DNA of 64,000 bases from JAHELQ01 sp965603365 (GTDB lineage: Bacteria; Acidobacteriota; Aminicenantia; UBA2199). Position numbers and translations under genes: made by a program. Below the pieces are notes generated by a model. It had not been told where the DNA came from and made no database searches. It saw only the letters and a list, made by a program, of their open reading frames with translations. The DNA lies in NCBI GenBank assembly GCA_965603365.1, contig CBFDCR010000006.1, positions 47,787 to 111,786 on the forward strand, given 5' to 3'. How positions within the stretch are numbered: the first letter of the stretch is position 1; each line of letters starts with the position of its first letter. Of this stretch, positions 34,336 to 42,897 are shown in pieces.

Positions 34336-35317
34336 CCGCCGCCGGTTCGGCCAACAAATCGCCTCGGCAGTTGGTGCCGTCGGAGTCGGCCTGGCCCTGC
34401 CGGGCCTGCTGAAGGGCGCGGTTTTACAGAACAGCCGGGTGGTGCTGGTCCGTTCCCGGGGTTTAAAGCGGCTGGATCACGATATCGGCAAAGAGTCGGC
34501 AGTGGCGGCCTTGAACGGGGCGCTGCAAAGGATCACCGATGCGCCGTCGGCAGCAACTGCCTGGAAAGCCCTCTTTTCTGCCCGGGAGAGGGTGGGCATT
34601 AAAGTCAGTTGCCTGCCGGGAAAACCCCTCTCCTCCAGTTGGGGCCTGGTCATGGCCATCGTGGCCGGCCTGCTTGACGCCGGCTTAAGAGGGGAGAACA
34701 TCTTCGTCTGGGAGCGCAGCCAACGGGAACTGGAACGGGCCGGTTTTCGGCCCGGCCGCAGCCCAGAGGGGGGGGTCAAAATAGTGGGTACCGACAGCCT
34801 CCCCGGCGGCGGCTATTCGGACTCTATCGAAATCTCCGGCAGTGTGGGCACCTGCTTCAGCCGCATCGTCGAAGGGGTGGATGCCCTGATCAATGTACCG
34901 GTGTTGAAGGATCACGACATCGCCGGGGTCTCCATCGGCATGAAGAATTTTTTCGGCGCCATCCACAATCCCAACAAGTTTCACGGCAACTGCTGCGACC
35001 CCTATGTGGCCGACCTCTTCAATCACCGCTTCATCAGGAACAAGTGCCGCCTGACGGTGTGCGATGCCTCCCGCATCCAGGTGCACAACGGCCCGGCCTT
35101 TTATCCCCGGTATGCCCGGGAGTACGGCGGCCTGTTGGTCAGCACTGATCCGGTGGCCCTGGATTTCGTGGGCTGGCAGATCATCGAGAAACAGAGAGGG
35201 GAGATCGGCCTGAAATCTTTAGAGGATTCCGGCCGCAAACCCACCTATATCCGGACCGCCGCCGGCTTGGGATTGGGTAAGGCGGATATGAAACAAATAA
35301 AATTAATCGAGATGTGA
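34325..35317 (+). CDS. Tat-exported DUF362 protein
   Basis: The 330-residue protein starts with a twin-arginine signal (SRRRFGQQIASAVGAVGVGLALPG). A DUF362 domain follows with NVPVLKDHDIAGVSIGMKNFFGAI. DUF362 proteins often sit beside iron-sulphur or radical SAM genes, but their reaction is not established. No Cys cluster is seen in this one. It overlaps the Memo-AMMECR1 gene by 11 bp and precedes the radical SAM gene by one base, so the three are one operon. Confidence 0.88.
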   Translation: MGISRRRFGQQIASAVGAVGVGLALPGLLKGAVLQNSRVVLVRSRGLKRLDHDIGKESAVAALNGALQRITDAPSAATAWKALFSARERVGIKVSCLPGKPLSSSWGLVMAIVAGLLDAGLRGENIFVWERSQRELERAGFRPGRSPEGGVKIVGTDSLPGGGYSDSIEISGSVGTCFSRIVEGVDALINVPVLKDHDIAGVSIGMKNFFGAIHNPNKFHGNCCDPYVADLFNHRFIRNKCRLTVCDASRIQVHNGPAFYPRYAREYGGLLVSTDPVALDFVGWQIIEKQRGEIGLKSLEDSGRKPTYIRTAAGLGLGKADMKQIKLIEM

Positions 35318-35318
35318 C

Positions 35319-36452
35319 ATGAAACAAGATAGTATAGATAAAATGAACCGCCGGCAATTTTTTAAGAGTGCGGCGGGCGTCGGCTCGGTCTGCCTGTACG
35401 GTTTGTGGGGCTCTCCAACTGGCCCGGCGGCCCCGAAGCTCGAGCCGGGAGTGGCGGAGGCCAGCTACTATGAGAAACTGGGGGAAAAGAAGATCCGCTG
35501 TAAATTGTGTCCCCACGAGTGCCGGGTGGCGGACCTGGAACGGGGTACCTGCGGGGTCAGGGAGAACCGGGGCGGTACCTACTACACCCTGGTGTACGGC
35601 AATCCCTGCTCCGCCCACGTGGACCCCATCGAGAAAAAGCCCCTGTTTCACTATTATCCCACCACCAAAGCCTTCTCCATCGCCACTGCCGGCTGCAACT
35701 TTGTCTGCCGCTTCTGCCAGAACTGGGAGATCTCCCAGAAGAGGCCGGAACAGATTAAATCCTTCGAGCTGCCGCCGGAACTGGTGATTCAAGCGGCCCG
35801 GCGGTACAACTGCAAGACCGTGGCCCATACCTACACCGAGCCGGTGGTATTTTACGAATACATGCTGGCTTGCGCCATAGAGGGCAAACAAAAGGGGATT
35901 CCCAACGTGATGATCTCCAACGGTTATATCCAGGAAAAACCGATGCGGGAGTTGTGCCGCTACTTAGGGGCAGTGAAGATCGATTTGAAGGCCTTTACGG
36001 ATAAATTCTATAAAGAGATGTGCAGCGGCACCCTCAAGCCGGTACTGGATATCCTGGAGGTGTTGAAGGATGAAGGCATCTGGTTTGAGATTGTGGTATT
36101 GATTATCCCCACCCTCAACGACAGCCGGGCGGAGATCGAGAAGATGACAAAGTGGATTGTGAGCGAGCTGGGCCCCGATGTGCCCCTCCACTTTTCCCGC
36201 TATTACCCCACCTTCATGTTAAAAAATATTCCCCCCACGCCGCCGTCCACCCTCAATCGGGCCCGCAAGATTGCCCTGGAGAGCGGCCTGAAATTTGTCT
36301 ATATCGGCAACATCCTCACCGAGGCGGCCAACACCTACTGTCCCCACTGCCGGAAATTGTTGATCGAACGGGTGGCCTATGCCACCGACCTGGTGGGCCT
36401 GAAGGGCAACCGCTGCAAGTACTGCGGCGAGACCATCCCCGGCGTATTTTGA
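35319..36452 (+). CDS. AmmeMemoRadiSam system radical SAM enzyme
   Basis: The 377-residue protein has a twin-arginine-like leader (NRRQFFKSAAGVGSVCLYG), unusual for an oxygen-sensitive radical SAM enzyme. It then has KCKLCPHECR-like cysteines (RCKLCPHECRV) and the SAM cluster CNFVCRFC at about 126-133. A C-terminal zinc-ribbon pair follows (CPHCRKL and CKYCGE). This matches the third member of the AmmeMemoRadiSam trio, related to PflA-type activases. Function is unknown. It ends 1 bp before the convergent PAS/GGDEF-like gene. Confidence 0.92.
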   Translation: MKQDSIDKMNRRQFFKSAAGVGSVCLYGLWGSPTGPAAPKLEPGVAEASYYEKLGEKKIRCKLCPHECRVADLERGTCGVRENRGGTYYTLVYGNPCSAHVDPIEKKPLFHYYPTTKAFSIATAGCNFVCRFCQNWEISQKRPEQIKSFELPPELVIQAARRYNCKTVAHTYTEPVVFYEYMLACAIEGKQKGIPNVMISNGYIQEKPMRELCRYLGAVKIDLKAFTDKFYKEMCSGTLKPVLDILEVLKDEGIWFEIVVLIIPTLNDSRAEIEKMTKWIVSELGPDVPLHFSRYYPTFMLKNIPPTPPSTLNRARKIALESGLKFVYIGNILTEAANTYCPHCRKLLIERVAYATDLVGLKGNRCKYCGETIPGVF

Positions 36453-36453
36453 T

Positions 36454-37332
36454 TCACCTGGAGATCCCCCCTGCCGATTGGCGGCGAGCCCGGTCGATCA
36501 GGCTGGCGGCGTCGTCTTCTTTGTTGGCCGGCTCCGAGGCGACGGAGACCGAGAGGCGGATATCTTCACCGAGGCAGGTAAAGTCCGTCTTTTCCAGCAG
36601 GATGCGGTAGAGGTCGGCGGCTTCTCTCAACTTATCGGTATTTACGTTGTGGATGAGGGCGACAAAATCATCTTCTTGCCAGCGGCCCACCAGATCGAAG
36701 GGGGTGATATTGTTCATCAGGGTGCGGCCGATGATCTTCAAGGCGCCGTCGTAAACCGCCTCTTTGCCGCCGGTTTTCAAATGGCTTAACCCCTCCAGCC
36801 GGAGGTACACCAGGCCGAAGGGCCAATCGTAGGCCTGCAACTCCCCCAGGCTGGTCTGCAGCTTCATCTCGATATATCGGCGGTTGGGGATTTCGCTGAC
36901 GGGGTCGAGCAATTGCCTCTCTTTGAGATTCCCTGTGCGCTGTAAGAATTGCTCCCCCGCCGAATAATCGCTGAATGTCTCCACTGCCCCGATGATTTTT
37001 CCCCCGGCGCCGCGGATGGGACTCACGCGGACATAGACCGGCACCCGGTGTCCCTTTTTGTGGTGCAGGTATACGGCAGCCTCACAGGATTTGCCCTCCG
37101 CCATGGCCCGGGACAGGGGACAGGGGCCGGTGCACAGGTTGTTGCCCCGATCGTCGATGTGAATCAATATATTGTCGCCGCAAAATTTCCCCAGCACCTC
37201 GGCACTGCGATAGCCGGTAATCTCTTCGGCTGCCTTGTTCCAGTAGGTGATTTTTCTCTGGGTATTGGCGAAGTAGACCCCGTCTTTGAGGGCGTCCAGT
37301 AACTTCCAATAAAACTCGTTATCTTCGATCAT
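36454..37332 (-). CDS. PAS domain protein with degenerate GGDEF domain
   Basis: The 292-residue signalling protein has a PAS domain (~8-125, FANTQRKITYWNKAAEEITGY...) with a small cysteine motif (CTGPCPL). A diguanylate-cyclase-like domain follows from ~150 (DPVSEIPNRRYIEMKLQ). The catalytic GGDEF signature is replaced by WQEDDF, so it probably does not make cyclic di-GMP but may bind a nucleotide or a partner. No membrane segment is seen. It is a single gene, with the ATG at 37332 20 bp after the pntB gene's stop on the same strand. Confidence 0.85.
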   Translation of the reverse strand: MIEDNEFYWKLLDALKDGVYFANTQRKITYWNKAAEEITGYRSAEVLGKFCGDNILIHIDDRGNNLCTGPCPLSRAMAEGKSCEAAVYLHHKKGHRVPVYVRVSPIRGAGGKIIGAVETFSDYSAGEQFLQRTGNLKERQLLDPVSEIPNRRYIEMKLQTSLGELQAYDWPFGLVYLRLEGLSHLKTGGKEAVYDGALKIIGRTLMNNITPFDLVGRWQEDDFVALIHNVNTDKLREAADLYRILLEKTDFTCLGEDIRLSVSVASEPANKEDDAASLIDRARRQSAGGISR

Positions 37333-37351
37333 TTTGATTTCCCCTTTTTGC

Positions 37352-38725
37352 TCATTCCTTCAGCAGGCGTACCATGTCGCTGACCATCTTTTTGGCGTCG
37401 CCAAACAGCATCATGGTTCCAGCCTCGTAGAAGAGTTCGTTGTCCTCACCGGCAAAACCGGGGTTCAGGCTTCGCTTCACGATCATTACGGCCTTTGCCT
37501 GGTCCACGTTCAGGATCGGCATGCCGTAGAGGGGGCTCTCTTTCTTGTGCCGGGCCGCCGGGTTGATCACGTCGTTGGCGCCGATGACCAGGGCCACATC
37601 GGTGTGCTGGAAATCGTCGTTGATCTGTTCCATCTCGTACAACTGGTCGTAGGAGACGTTGGCTTCCGCCAGCAGCACGTTCATGTGGCCCGGCATGCGT
37701 CCGGCCACCGGGTGGATGGCGTAGCGCACATCAGCACCGTTCTTTTTCAGCAGTTCCTCCAGTTCGTGAAGCACATGCTGGGCCTGGGCCACCGCCAGGC
37801 CGTAGCCCGGCACAATAATCACCGATTGGGCGGTCTCCAGCAGGGCGACGGCATCTTCGGCCGAATAACCGGTGACCCGCCTTTTTTCACCCCTGTCTGG
37901 GGCAGCCCCGCCTTGGGCGCCCACGGCAGCGAATAACACGTTGCCCAATGGCCGGTTCATGGCCCGGCACATGATGTTGGTCAATATGATGCCCGAGGCC
38001 CCCACCAGCGAACCGGCAATGATCAGCATACTGCTGGACAGGGCAAAACCGGTGGCTGCCGCGGCCAGGCCGGAGAGGGAGTTGAGCAGGGATATCACCA
38101 CCGGCATGTCGGCACCGCCGATGGGAATCACCCCCATGACACCCAGTAAACCGGCCAGGGCTAAAATGATCAACATGGGCAAAACTGCCGCCGGTTTGAT
38201 CACCACCAACACCACCAATGCCGCGATGGCCAACAGGATCAGGAGATTGAAAAATCTCTGACCCTTAAATACCAGCGGTGCCCCCCTCATGATGCCCTGC
38301 AGTTTGGCAAAGGCCACCAGGCTGCCGAAGAAGGTCAGGTTGCCGATGAGGACACTCATGGCTACCGAAACCAAGAAGACCGCATCCGGGGCCGCGGGAT
38401 TTAACAGGTACTGGCCCAGGGCCACCAGGGCCGAGGCACCGCCGCCAAAGGCGTTAAATAGAGCCACCATCTGGGGTATAGCCGTCATCTCTACTTTTCT
38501 GGCGGCAATGGCACCGATCAGGGAACCCACGATGATGCCGGCGATGATGAAGGTAAAATCCACGATCTGTCTATTCAGGAGTGTCACCACTATGGCAATC
38601 AGCATACCCATCATGGCCAGCCGGTTGCCCAGCCGGGCGGTTTTGGGGGAGCTTAATTTTTTGAGACCGAAGATGAACAGCGAGGCCGCCGCCAGGTAAG
38701 CGATATTGGTCACCATCTCCATCAC
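37352..38725 (-). CDS. pntB: NAD(P) transhydrogenase, beta subunit
   Basis: The 457-residue membrane subunit couples proton transfer to hydride transfer from NADH to NADP+. The N-terminal two-thirds contains about eight hydrophobic segments. The C-terminal NADP-binding domain starts ~280, with GYSAEDA, VIIVPGYGLAVAQAQH and GANDVINPAA. It overlaps pntAB by 4 bp. Confidence 0.96.
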   Translation of the reverse strand: MMEMVTNIAYLAAASLFIFGLKKLSSPKTARLGNRLAMMGMLIAIVVTLLNRQIVDFTFIIAGIIVGSLIGAIAARKVEMTAIPQMVALFNAFGGGASALVALGQYLLNPAAPDAVFLVSVAMSVLIGNLTFFGSLVAFAKLQGIMRGAPLVFKGQRFFNLLILLAIAALVVLVVIKPAAVLPMLIILALAGLLGVMGVIPIGGADMPVVISLLNSLSGLAAAATGFALSSSMLIIAGSLVGASGIILTNIMCRAMNRPLGNVLFAAVGAQGGAAPDRGEKRRVTGYSAEDAVALLETAQSVIIVPGYGLAVAQAQHVLHELEELLKKNGADVRYAIHPVAGRMPGHMNVLLAEANVSYDQLYEMEQINDDFQHTDVALVIGANDVINPAARHKKESPLYGMPILNVDQAKAVMIVKRSLNPGFAGEDNELFYEAGTMMLFGDAKKMVSDMVRLLKE

Positions 38726-39039
38726 CCTTTCTCCTCTCTCTTTTTCTTCTCTTTCTTAAACATCTCCAGCATCCGGTCGGTGACCAAAAAGCCCCCCACC
38801 ACGTTGACGGTGGCAAAGACGAGGGCTGCCGTGCCTAAGATTTTGCTCAGCAGGGCGTTTTCGCCCTGGAGCCCGATCCCGGCCACCAGCAGGGCCCCCA
38901 CGATCGTGATGCCGGATATGGCGTTGGCGCCGGACATCAGCGGCGTGTGCAGCAGGGGGGGCACCTTGGTGATGATTTCAAAGCCGATAAATATGGCCAG
39001 TACAAAGATATAAATATAAACCATCAGTGTCGCGCCCAT
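38722..39039 (-). CDS. pntAB: NAD(P) transhydrogenase, membrane part of alpha subunit
   Basis: The 105-residue protein has three or four hydrophobic helices (YIYIFVLAIFIGFEI, GITIVGALLVAGIGL, ILGTAALVFATVNVVGGFLV) and ends Lys/Glu rich. In this three-gene form the alpha subunit is split into a soluble NAD domain and this membrane anchor. It overlaps both neighbours by 1-4 bp. Confidence 0.93.
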   Translation of the reverse strand: MGATLMVYIYIFVLAIFIGFEIITKVPPLLHTPLMSGANAISGITIVGALLVAGIGLQGENALLSKILGTAALVFATVNVVGGFLVTDRMLEMFKKEKKKREEKG

Positions 39040-40205
39040 TACTCACCTCCGTCGTTGAGTTTCAGTCTTTCCTTGAGAAAAGCATTGACCAGTTCCCCCC
39101 GGTGGGTGATGCACGTCCCCTTGACGATCTCATCGTCAAAGTCCGGTTGGCCGCCCTCGCCGCCGAAGAGGTGGCGGAACAGGTTGGTGACGTTTTTGGC
39201 GTACATCTGGCTGGCGTGAACCGGCAGTGCGGCCGGCAAGTTAACGGCCCCCACCACGGTGATGCCGTGCTTTTTAATCTCTTTCCCGGCTTCGGTCAGC
39301 TCGCAGTTGCCCCCCTGTTCGGCGGCGATATCGATAATCACCGAACCGCTTTTTAGTTGTTTGACCATCTCTTCGGTGATCAGGATGGGGGAGGCTTTGC
39401 CGAAAACCTGGGCGGTGGTAATCACCACGTCGGTTTTCGGCAGCCGGGCCCCGATGGTCTCCTGCTCGCGTCTCAGGAAGTCTTGCGACTGCTCCCGGGC
39501 ATAACCGCCGCCGGTCTCGGCATCCGCGGCCTGGGCCATCTCGATGAACTGTGCCCCCAGGCTCTGGACCTGCTCCTTGACTGCGTCCCGGGGGTCGAAG
39601 GCCTCTACCTTTGCCCCCAGCCGTTTGGCAGTGGCAATGGCCTGCAAACCGGCCACCCCGGCGCCCAGTACCATCACCACAGCCGGTGGAATCGTACCGG
39701 CGGCGGTCATCATCATGGGGAAGAGCCTGGGCAAGAGGTTGGCGGCCATCAGTACCGCCTTGTAACCGGCAATGGTGGCCATGGAACTCAGGGCATCCAT
39801 GCCCTGGGCCCGGGTAATGCGGGGGACGAACTCCATGGCAAACGAGGTGATGTGGTTTGCCTTGAATGTCTCCAGGTAATCTCTATCCTGAAACAGGGAC
39901 AAAAAGCCGATGAAGGTGCCGTTCCGTTTGATCAGCTCCGCCTCGTGCCGGTTCAGGCCCGGATGGAGGCGGGGGGGCTGGACTTTCAGGACGACATCGC
40001 TGTCGTCATACAATTTTTCGGTCTCTTTTACGATCGCTGCCCCGGCCCGGCGGTACTCTTCATCGGCAAATGAGGCCTGCAGACCTGCCTCCTGCTCTAC
40101 CAGGACCTCATGGTTTAATTTCAGGAAATCCTTAACATTGGCCGGGATCAGGGCAACCCTGGTCTCGCCGACCGCTATTTCCTTCGGAATCCCTATCTTC
40201 ACCAC
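39039..40205 (-). CDS. pntAA: NAD(P) transhydrogenase, soluble NAD-binding alpha subunit
   Basis: The 388-residue protein begins KIGIPKEIAVGETRVALIP, the alanine dehydrogenase/PNT signature. The NAD site is VMVLGAGVAGLQAIATAKRLGA followed by VEAFD. It is the first gene of the pnt operon. Confidence 0.96.
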   Translation of the reverse strand: MVKIGIPKEIAVGETRVALIPANVKDFLKLNHEVLVEQEAGLQASFADEEYRRAGAAIVKETEKLYDDSDVVLKVQPPRLHPGLNRHEAELIKRNGTFIGFLSLFQDRDYLETFKANHITSFAMEFVPRITRAQGMDALSSMATIAGYKAVLMAANLLPRLFPMMMTAAGTIPPAVVMVLGAGVAGLQAIATAKRLGAKVEAFDPRDAVKEQVQSLGAQFIEMAQAADAETGGGYAREQSQDFLRREQETIGARLPKTDVVITTAQVFGKASPILITEEMVKQLKSGSVIIDIAAEQGGNCELTEAGKEIKKHGITVVGAVNLPAALPVHASQMYAKNVTNLFRHLFGGEGGQPDFDDEIVKGTCITHRGELVNAFLKERLKLNDGGE

Positions 40206-40272
40206 AACCTCCTCTGTTATCTCGCAATATGTGACCCATTTGCCCCTATTTTACGTCAAAAATAACAACCGG

Positions 40273-40803
40273 TCAAGTGTCCAGGCGGTTGAGCGCAGAG
40301 AACGCTTTGTCTTGTTTATCTCCCAGAGTGGTCTCTACCGTTTTTCTGGCATCTTTCATTAGCAGCATCAGTTTGAAAGGGGAGACCGGCGAAGGTTCAA
40401 ATCCGAATTGTTCGTAGAACCTGCGGGCAGATTTGTCTTTGGCATGGACAAAAATGGCTCGAATCCCGGCATATTCAGATGCCTGGAGGGTCCGTAAGAT
40501 GGCATCTTTCAGCAAGCTTTTTCCGATTTTCATCCCCTGGTATCGTCGGTCTACCGCCAGTCGTGCCAGAATCATAACCGGTATGGGATGTCGCGCCAGC
40601 CCTTTTTTGATGCGTGAAGAAGCTGTCACATGATCCACTGCCCCCACAGTTAGGCTGTAATATCCCACCACTCGATTGTGGTAACAGACTACAAAGGTGC
40701 GGGCGGCATTGGCCTGCTGGTTCTGCCAGGCATATCGCTGCAGCCAGATATTTAACAGAGGATTTCCGCAGTCAAAATCTTTAATTTCATGGACTCTGGA
40801 CAA
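40273..40803 (-). CDS. GNAT acetyltransferase toxin, TacT-like
   Basis: The ~176-residue N-acetyltransferase of the DUF1778-partnered class has FDCGNPLLNIWL at the N-terminus, the acetyl-CoA site RYQGMKIGKSLL and the Tyr-bearing RRFYEQFGFEP. Relatives acetylate charged tRNAs and stop translation. The antitoxin gene lies just upstream. The coding frame starts at a TTG (40803), but it stays open upstream with family-like residues (LSPPVSLSRVH). A CTG at 40833 has AAGGAG eight bases ahead, overlapping the antitoxin stop, so the true start may be there. Confidence 0.88.
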   Translation of the reverse strand: MSRVHEIKDFDCGNPLLNIWLQRYAWQNQQANAARTFVVCYHNRVVGYYSLTVGAVDHVTASSRIKKGLARHPIPVMILARLAVDRRYQGMKIGKSLLKDAILRTLQASEYAGIRAIFVHAKDKSARRFYEQFGFEPSPVSPFKLMLLMKDARKTVETTLGDKQDKAFSALNRLDT

Positions 40804-40823
40804 ACTGACAGGCGGTGAGAGAA

Positions 40824-41123
40824 CTACTCCCAGGGGGCTTTCTCCTTCATTAGTTGTTGTAACTTTGGATTCACTTCGGCGGGCCGATCCAATACTTCCT
40901 GAAATTTCTTCCAGCTCTCATCGTCAAGCAAGAAAAAGCGTTGACCCATCAATGTATCTTCCGCGGCTTTGCAGGCGCTGTCCAGAATAAATTCGGTGAC
41001 ACTTTTATTCAGCGCCTTAGCCGCCCGTTGGATCAGCAACTGCTGCTGCGGTGTAGTCCGTAGCCCCAGTCGGCCTGTTCGCCCTGCCTGCGTCTCTTTT
41101 TTATCCTGAACCGATAAGGCCAT
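40824..41123 (-). CDS. DUF1778 ribbon-helix-helix antitoxin, TacA-like
   Basis: The 99-residue protein has a central RLGLRTTPQQQLLIQRAAKALNKS...FILDSACKAAEDTL block typical of DUF1778 antitoxins, which bind DNA as RHH dimers and neutralise GNAT toxins with their C-termini. It comes first in the operon, as usual. The promoter upstream has perfect consensus hexamers, and sequence around it may be the autoregulatory operator. Confidence 0.9.
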   Translation of the reverse strand: MALSVQDKKETQAGRTGRLGLRTTPQQQLLIQRAAKALNKSVTEFILDSACKAAEDTLMGQRFFLLDDESWKKFQEVLDRPAEVNPKLQQLMKEKAPWE

Positions 41124-41155
41124 AATCTAATCTCCTATTGTCTTTTTGTTTGTAC

Positions 41156-41184
41156 ATTATACACACAAATTACAACTGTGTCAA
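41156..41184 (-). promoter_or_regulatory. Perfect consensus sigma70 promoter of the TacAT pair
   Basis: On the minus strand TTGACA (41184-41179), a 17-bp spacer and TATAAT (41161-41156) match consensus at 12 of 12 positions. Short inverted words (TTGTA...TACAA) straddle the -10 box and could bind the RHH antitoxin. Confidence 0.8.
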
Positions 41185-41262
41185 TGCCAGGAGTTTAAGG
41201 TTACGCTGTATTTGTGAGGGCTGTCTGTTCACTCGATCGACTCGATCACTTTTGGTGGCGGG

Positions 41263-42483
41263 TTATTGTTGTTTTTTGATGAGGAAGTGGAGGGTGCCGG
41301 TTTGGTTGAGGTGGCCGGCGATGAGTTCGCTGTGGGGGCCGTTACCGGTGAAGAGGTCTACTCGGGCCGGTCCCCGGATCACGCCGCCGGTGTCCTGGTT
41401 GAGCACAAAGCCGCGGAAGGGCTGCCAGCCGGTTAACTGGTTGTCTTTGTCAAAGACCGGCAGTTGGGTGTCGATGGTGCAGAGTACGCCCCGGGGAAAG
41501 ATGTAGGGGTCGACGGCGATGCTGCGCAGGGGGGTGAGGGGAACGCCGATGGCGCCGATGGGGCCTTCTGCCACCTGGCGGAAGAACACGTAACTGGGGT
41601 TATAGTTGAAGATCTCTGCCATCTCTTCGGAGTGCTGCTCCAGGTAGCGGCGAATGCTCTGCATGGAGACATCCTCCCGGCTCAGCACCCCCTGTTCGAC
41701 CAACAGCCGGCCGATGGCCCGGTAGGGGTGACCATTGCTGTCGGCATAGTTGACCCGCAGGCTGCCGCCGCTCTCCAGTTGCACCAGGCCGGAACCCTGG
41801 ATTTGCAGGAAAAAGAGATCGATGGGATCGTCGACCCACACCATCTCCAGGCCTCTGCCCGCCAGTGCCTGGTGGGAATCGATTTCCCGGCGGTCGTAAT
41901 AGGGGACAATCCGGTTGTCGGTGTTGAGCCTGCCCCTGATCCTGCGGGGCAGCCCTTTGAATCGGTCGAAAAAGTAGAACTGCGACAGGTCGATTTGCAC
42001 CAGGTCGTCAGGCTTTCGATACAATGGATAGGCGTAAGCCGCCGATGGTTTCAAGGAGCCCTTTAACCGGGCCTCAAAATAGCCGGTAAAGCGCACCTCT
42101 TTAACCGCGCTGCGGTAAAACCGGTAGTTGTCCCGGATGTACAAAAAAAAATCTTCCGTTAATCCCCATTGGGCCAATTTGTCTTTGACATCCAGCAAAC
42201 TGTCCCGCACCTGTTGAGAAGAAAAACGCTTCCCCCCAAAGATGAACTCTTCGTCCGCCTCCAGCTGTTCCAAAAAGCGCAGGCTCAAATCAATGGCCTG
42301 GACCAACGGATCCACTGGCCGGTCATCCTGGATGGCCGGTGCCGCTACCGGGATTAAACTATTATCGGCGCTCCATTCCAGCGGCTTCCGGCTGACTTTG
42401 AGGATAATCAGTATGGTGATAAATAATATGAGGATAAGTGTGATGGGGATAAGGATTTTGTATTTAAGCTTCAGTTTTGGCAT
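41263..42483 (-). CDS. mltA: Membrane-bound lytic murein transglycosylase A
   Basis: The 406-residue protein has an N-terminal membrane anchor (ILIPITLILILFITILIIL) facing the periplasm. The MltA domain follows (YAYPLYRKPDDLVQIDLSQF, FFLQIQGSGLVQLESGG). The C-terminal 3D domain holds the catalytic-type Asp in GPARVDLFTG. It cleaves peptidoglycan with 1,6-anhydro product formation, which marks a Gram-negative type wall. Its start lies 20 bp inside the hypC gene. Confidence 0.94.
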   Translation of the reverse strand: MPKLKLKYKILIPITLILILFITILIILKVSRKPLEWSADNSLIPVAAPAIQDDRPVDPLVQAIDLSLRFLEQLEADEEFIFGGKRFSSQQVRDSLLDVKDKLAQWGLTEDFFLYIRDNYRFYRSAVKEVRFTGYFEARLKGSLKPSAAYAYPLYRKPDDLVQIDLSQFYFFDRFKGLPRRIRGRLNTDNRIVPYYDRREIDSHQALAGRGLEMVWVDDPIDLFFLQIQGSGLVQLESGGSLRVNYADSNGHPYRAIGRLLVEQGVLSREDVSMQSIRRYLEQHSEEMAEIFNYNPSYVFFRQVAEGPIGAIGVPLTPLRSIAVDPYIFPRGVLCTIDTQLPVFDKDNQLTGWQPFRGFVLNQDTGGVIRGPARVDLFTGNGPHSELIAGHLNQTGTLHFLIKKQQ

Positions 42484-42700
42484 CCATGGTCTCGATCAAC
42501 TCATCCCACAACTCGAGGCTCTCCTGGGCCGACTGCTCATCCAGTTTGTTGATCACAAACCCGGCATGGATGAGGACGTAATCCCCTATTTGACAGTCGT
42601 CGATCAGATCCAGCCGCACGTCGCGGCGCACGTTGTGAAACTCCACCACCGCGTCCTGACCGTTTATTTCAACAACCTTGGCCGGTATTGCCAGACACAT
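42464..42700 (-). CDS. hypC: HypC/HybG/HupF hydrogenase maturation chaperone
   Basis: The 78-residue protein begins MCLAIPAKVVEI, with the essential Cys2 that binds the Fe(CN)2CO precursor during NiFe-hydrogenase assembly. The rest (VGDYVLIHAGFVINKLDE-like) is canonical. The start at 42700 has AAGGAG; an upstream in-frame Met adds 23 unrelated residues. No other hyp or hydrogenase gene is visible in the window. Confidence 0.92.
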   Translation of the reverse strand: MCLAIPAKVVEINGQDAVVEFHNVRRDVRLDLIDDCQIGDYVLIHAGFVINKLDEQSAQESLELWDELIETMDAKTEA

Positions 42701-42837
42701 CTTTATCTCCTTTTCAATATTCGCTGTTCTACTCTTACATTGGTGTTTTATTTTAGCACAATTCGCCACCGATTTCCATATATAGATCTACTGGGTTCTG
42801 AATTCTGATTTTTGAATTCTTAAAATTGGAGAGAATG

Positions 42838-42846
42838 TGGTATAAT
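42838..42846 (+). promoter_or_regulatory. Extended -10 promoter element of rlmN
   Basis: TGG directly followed by TATAAT (42841-42846) forms an extended -10 element. No good -35 box has correct spacing. The predicted leader to the TTG start at 42898 is about 45 nt. Confidence 0.5.
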
Positions 42847-42897
42847 AGTACATGATAATAGGTAGGGTAAAAAAGACTCTCTAAGGTAATTGCGAAA

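Noticed and set aside
34139..35891. Long ORFs antisense to the AmmeMemoRadiSam genes
   Set aside because: GC-rich antisense shadows without domains or start signals.
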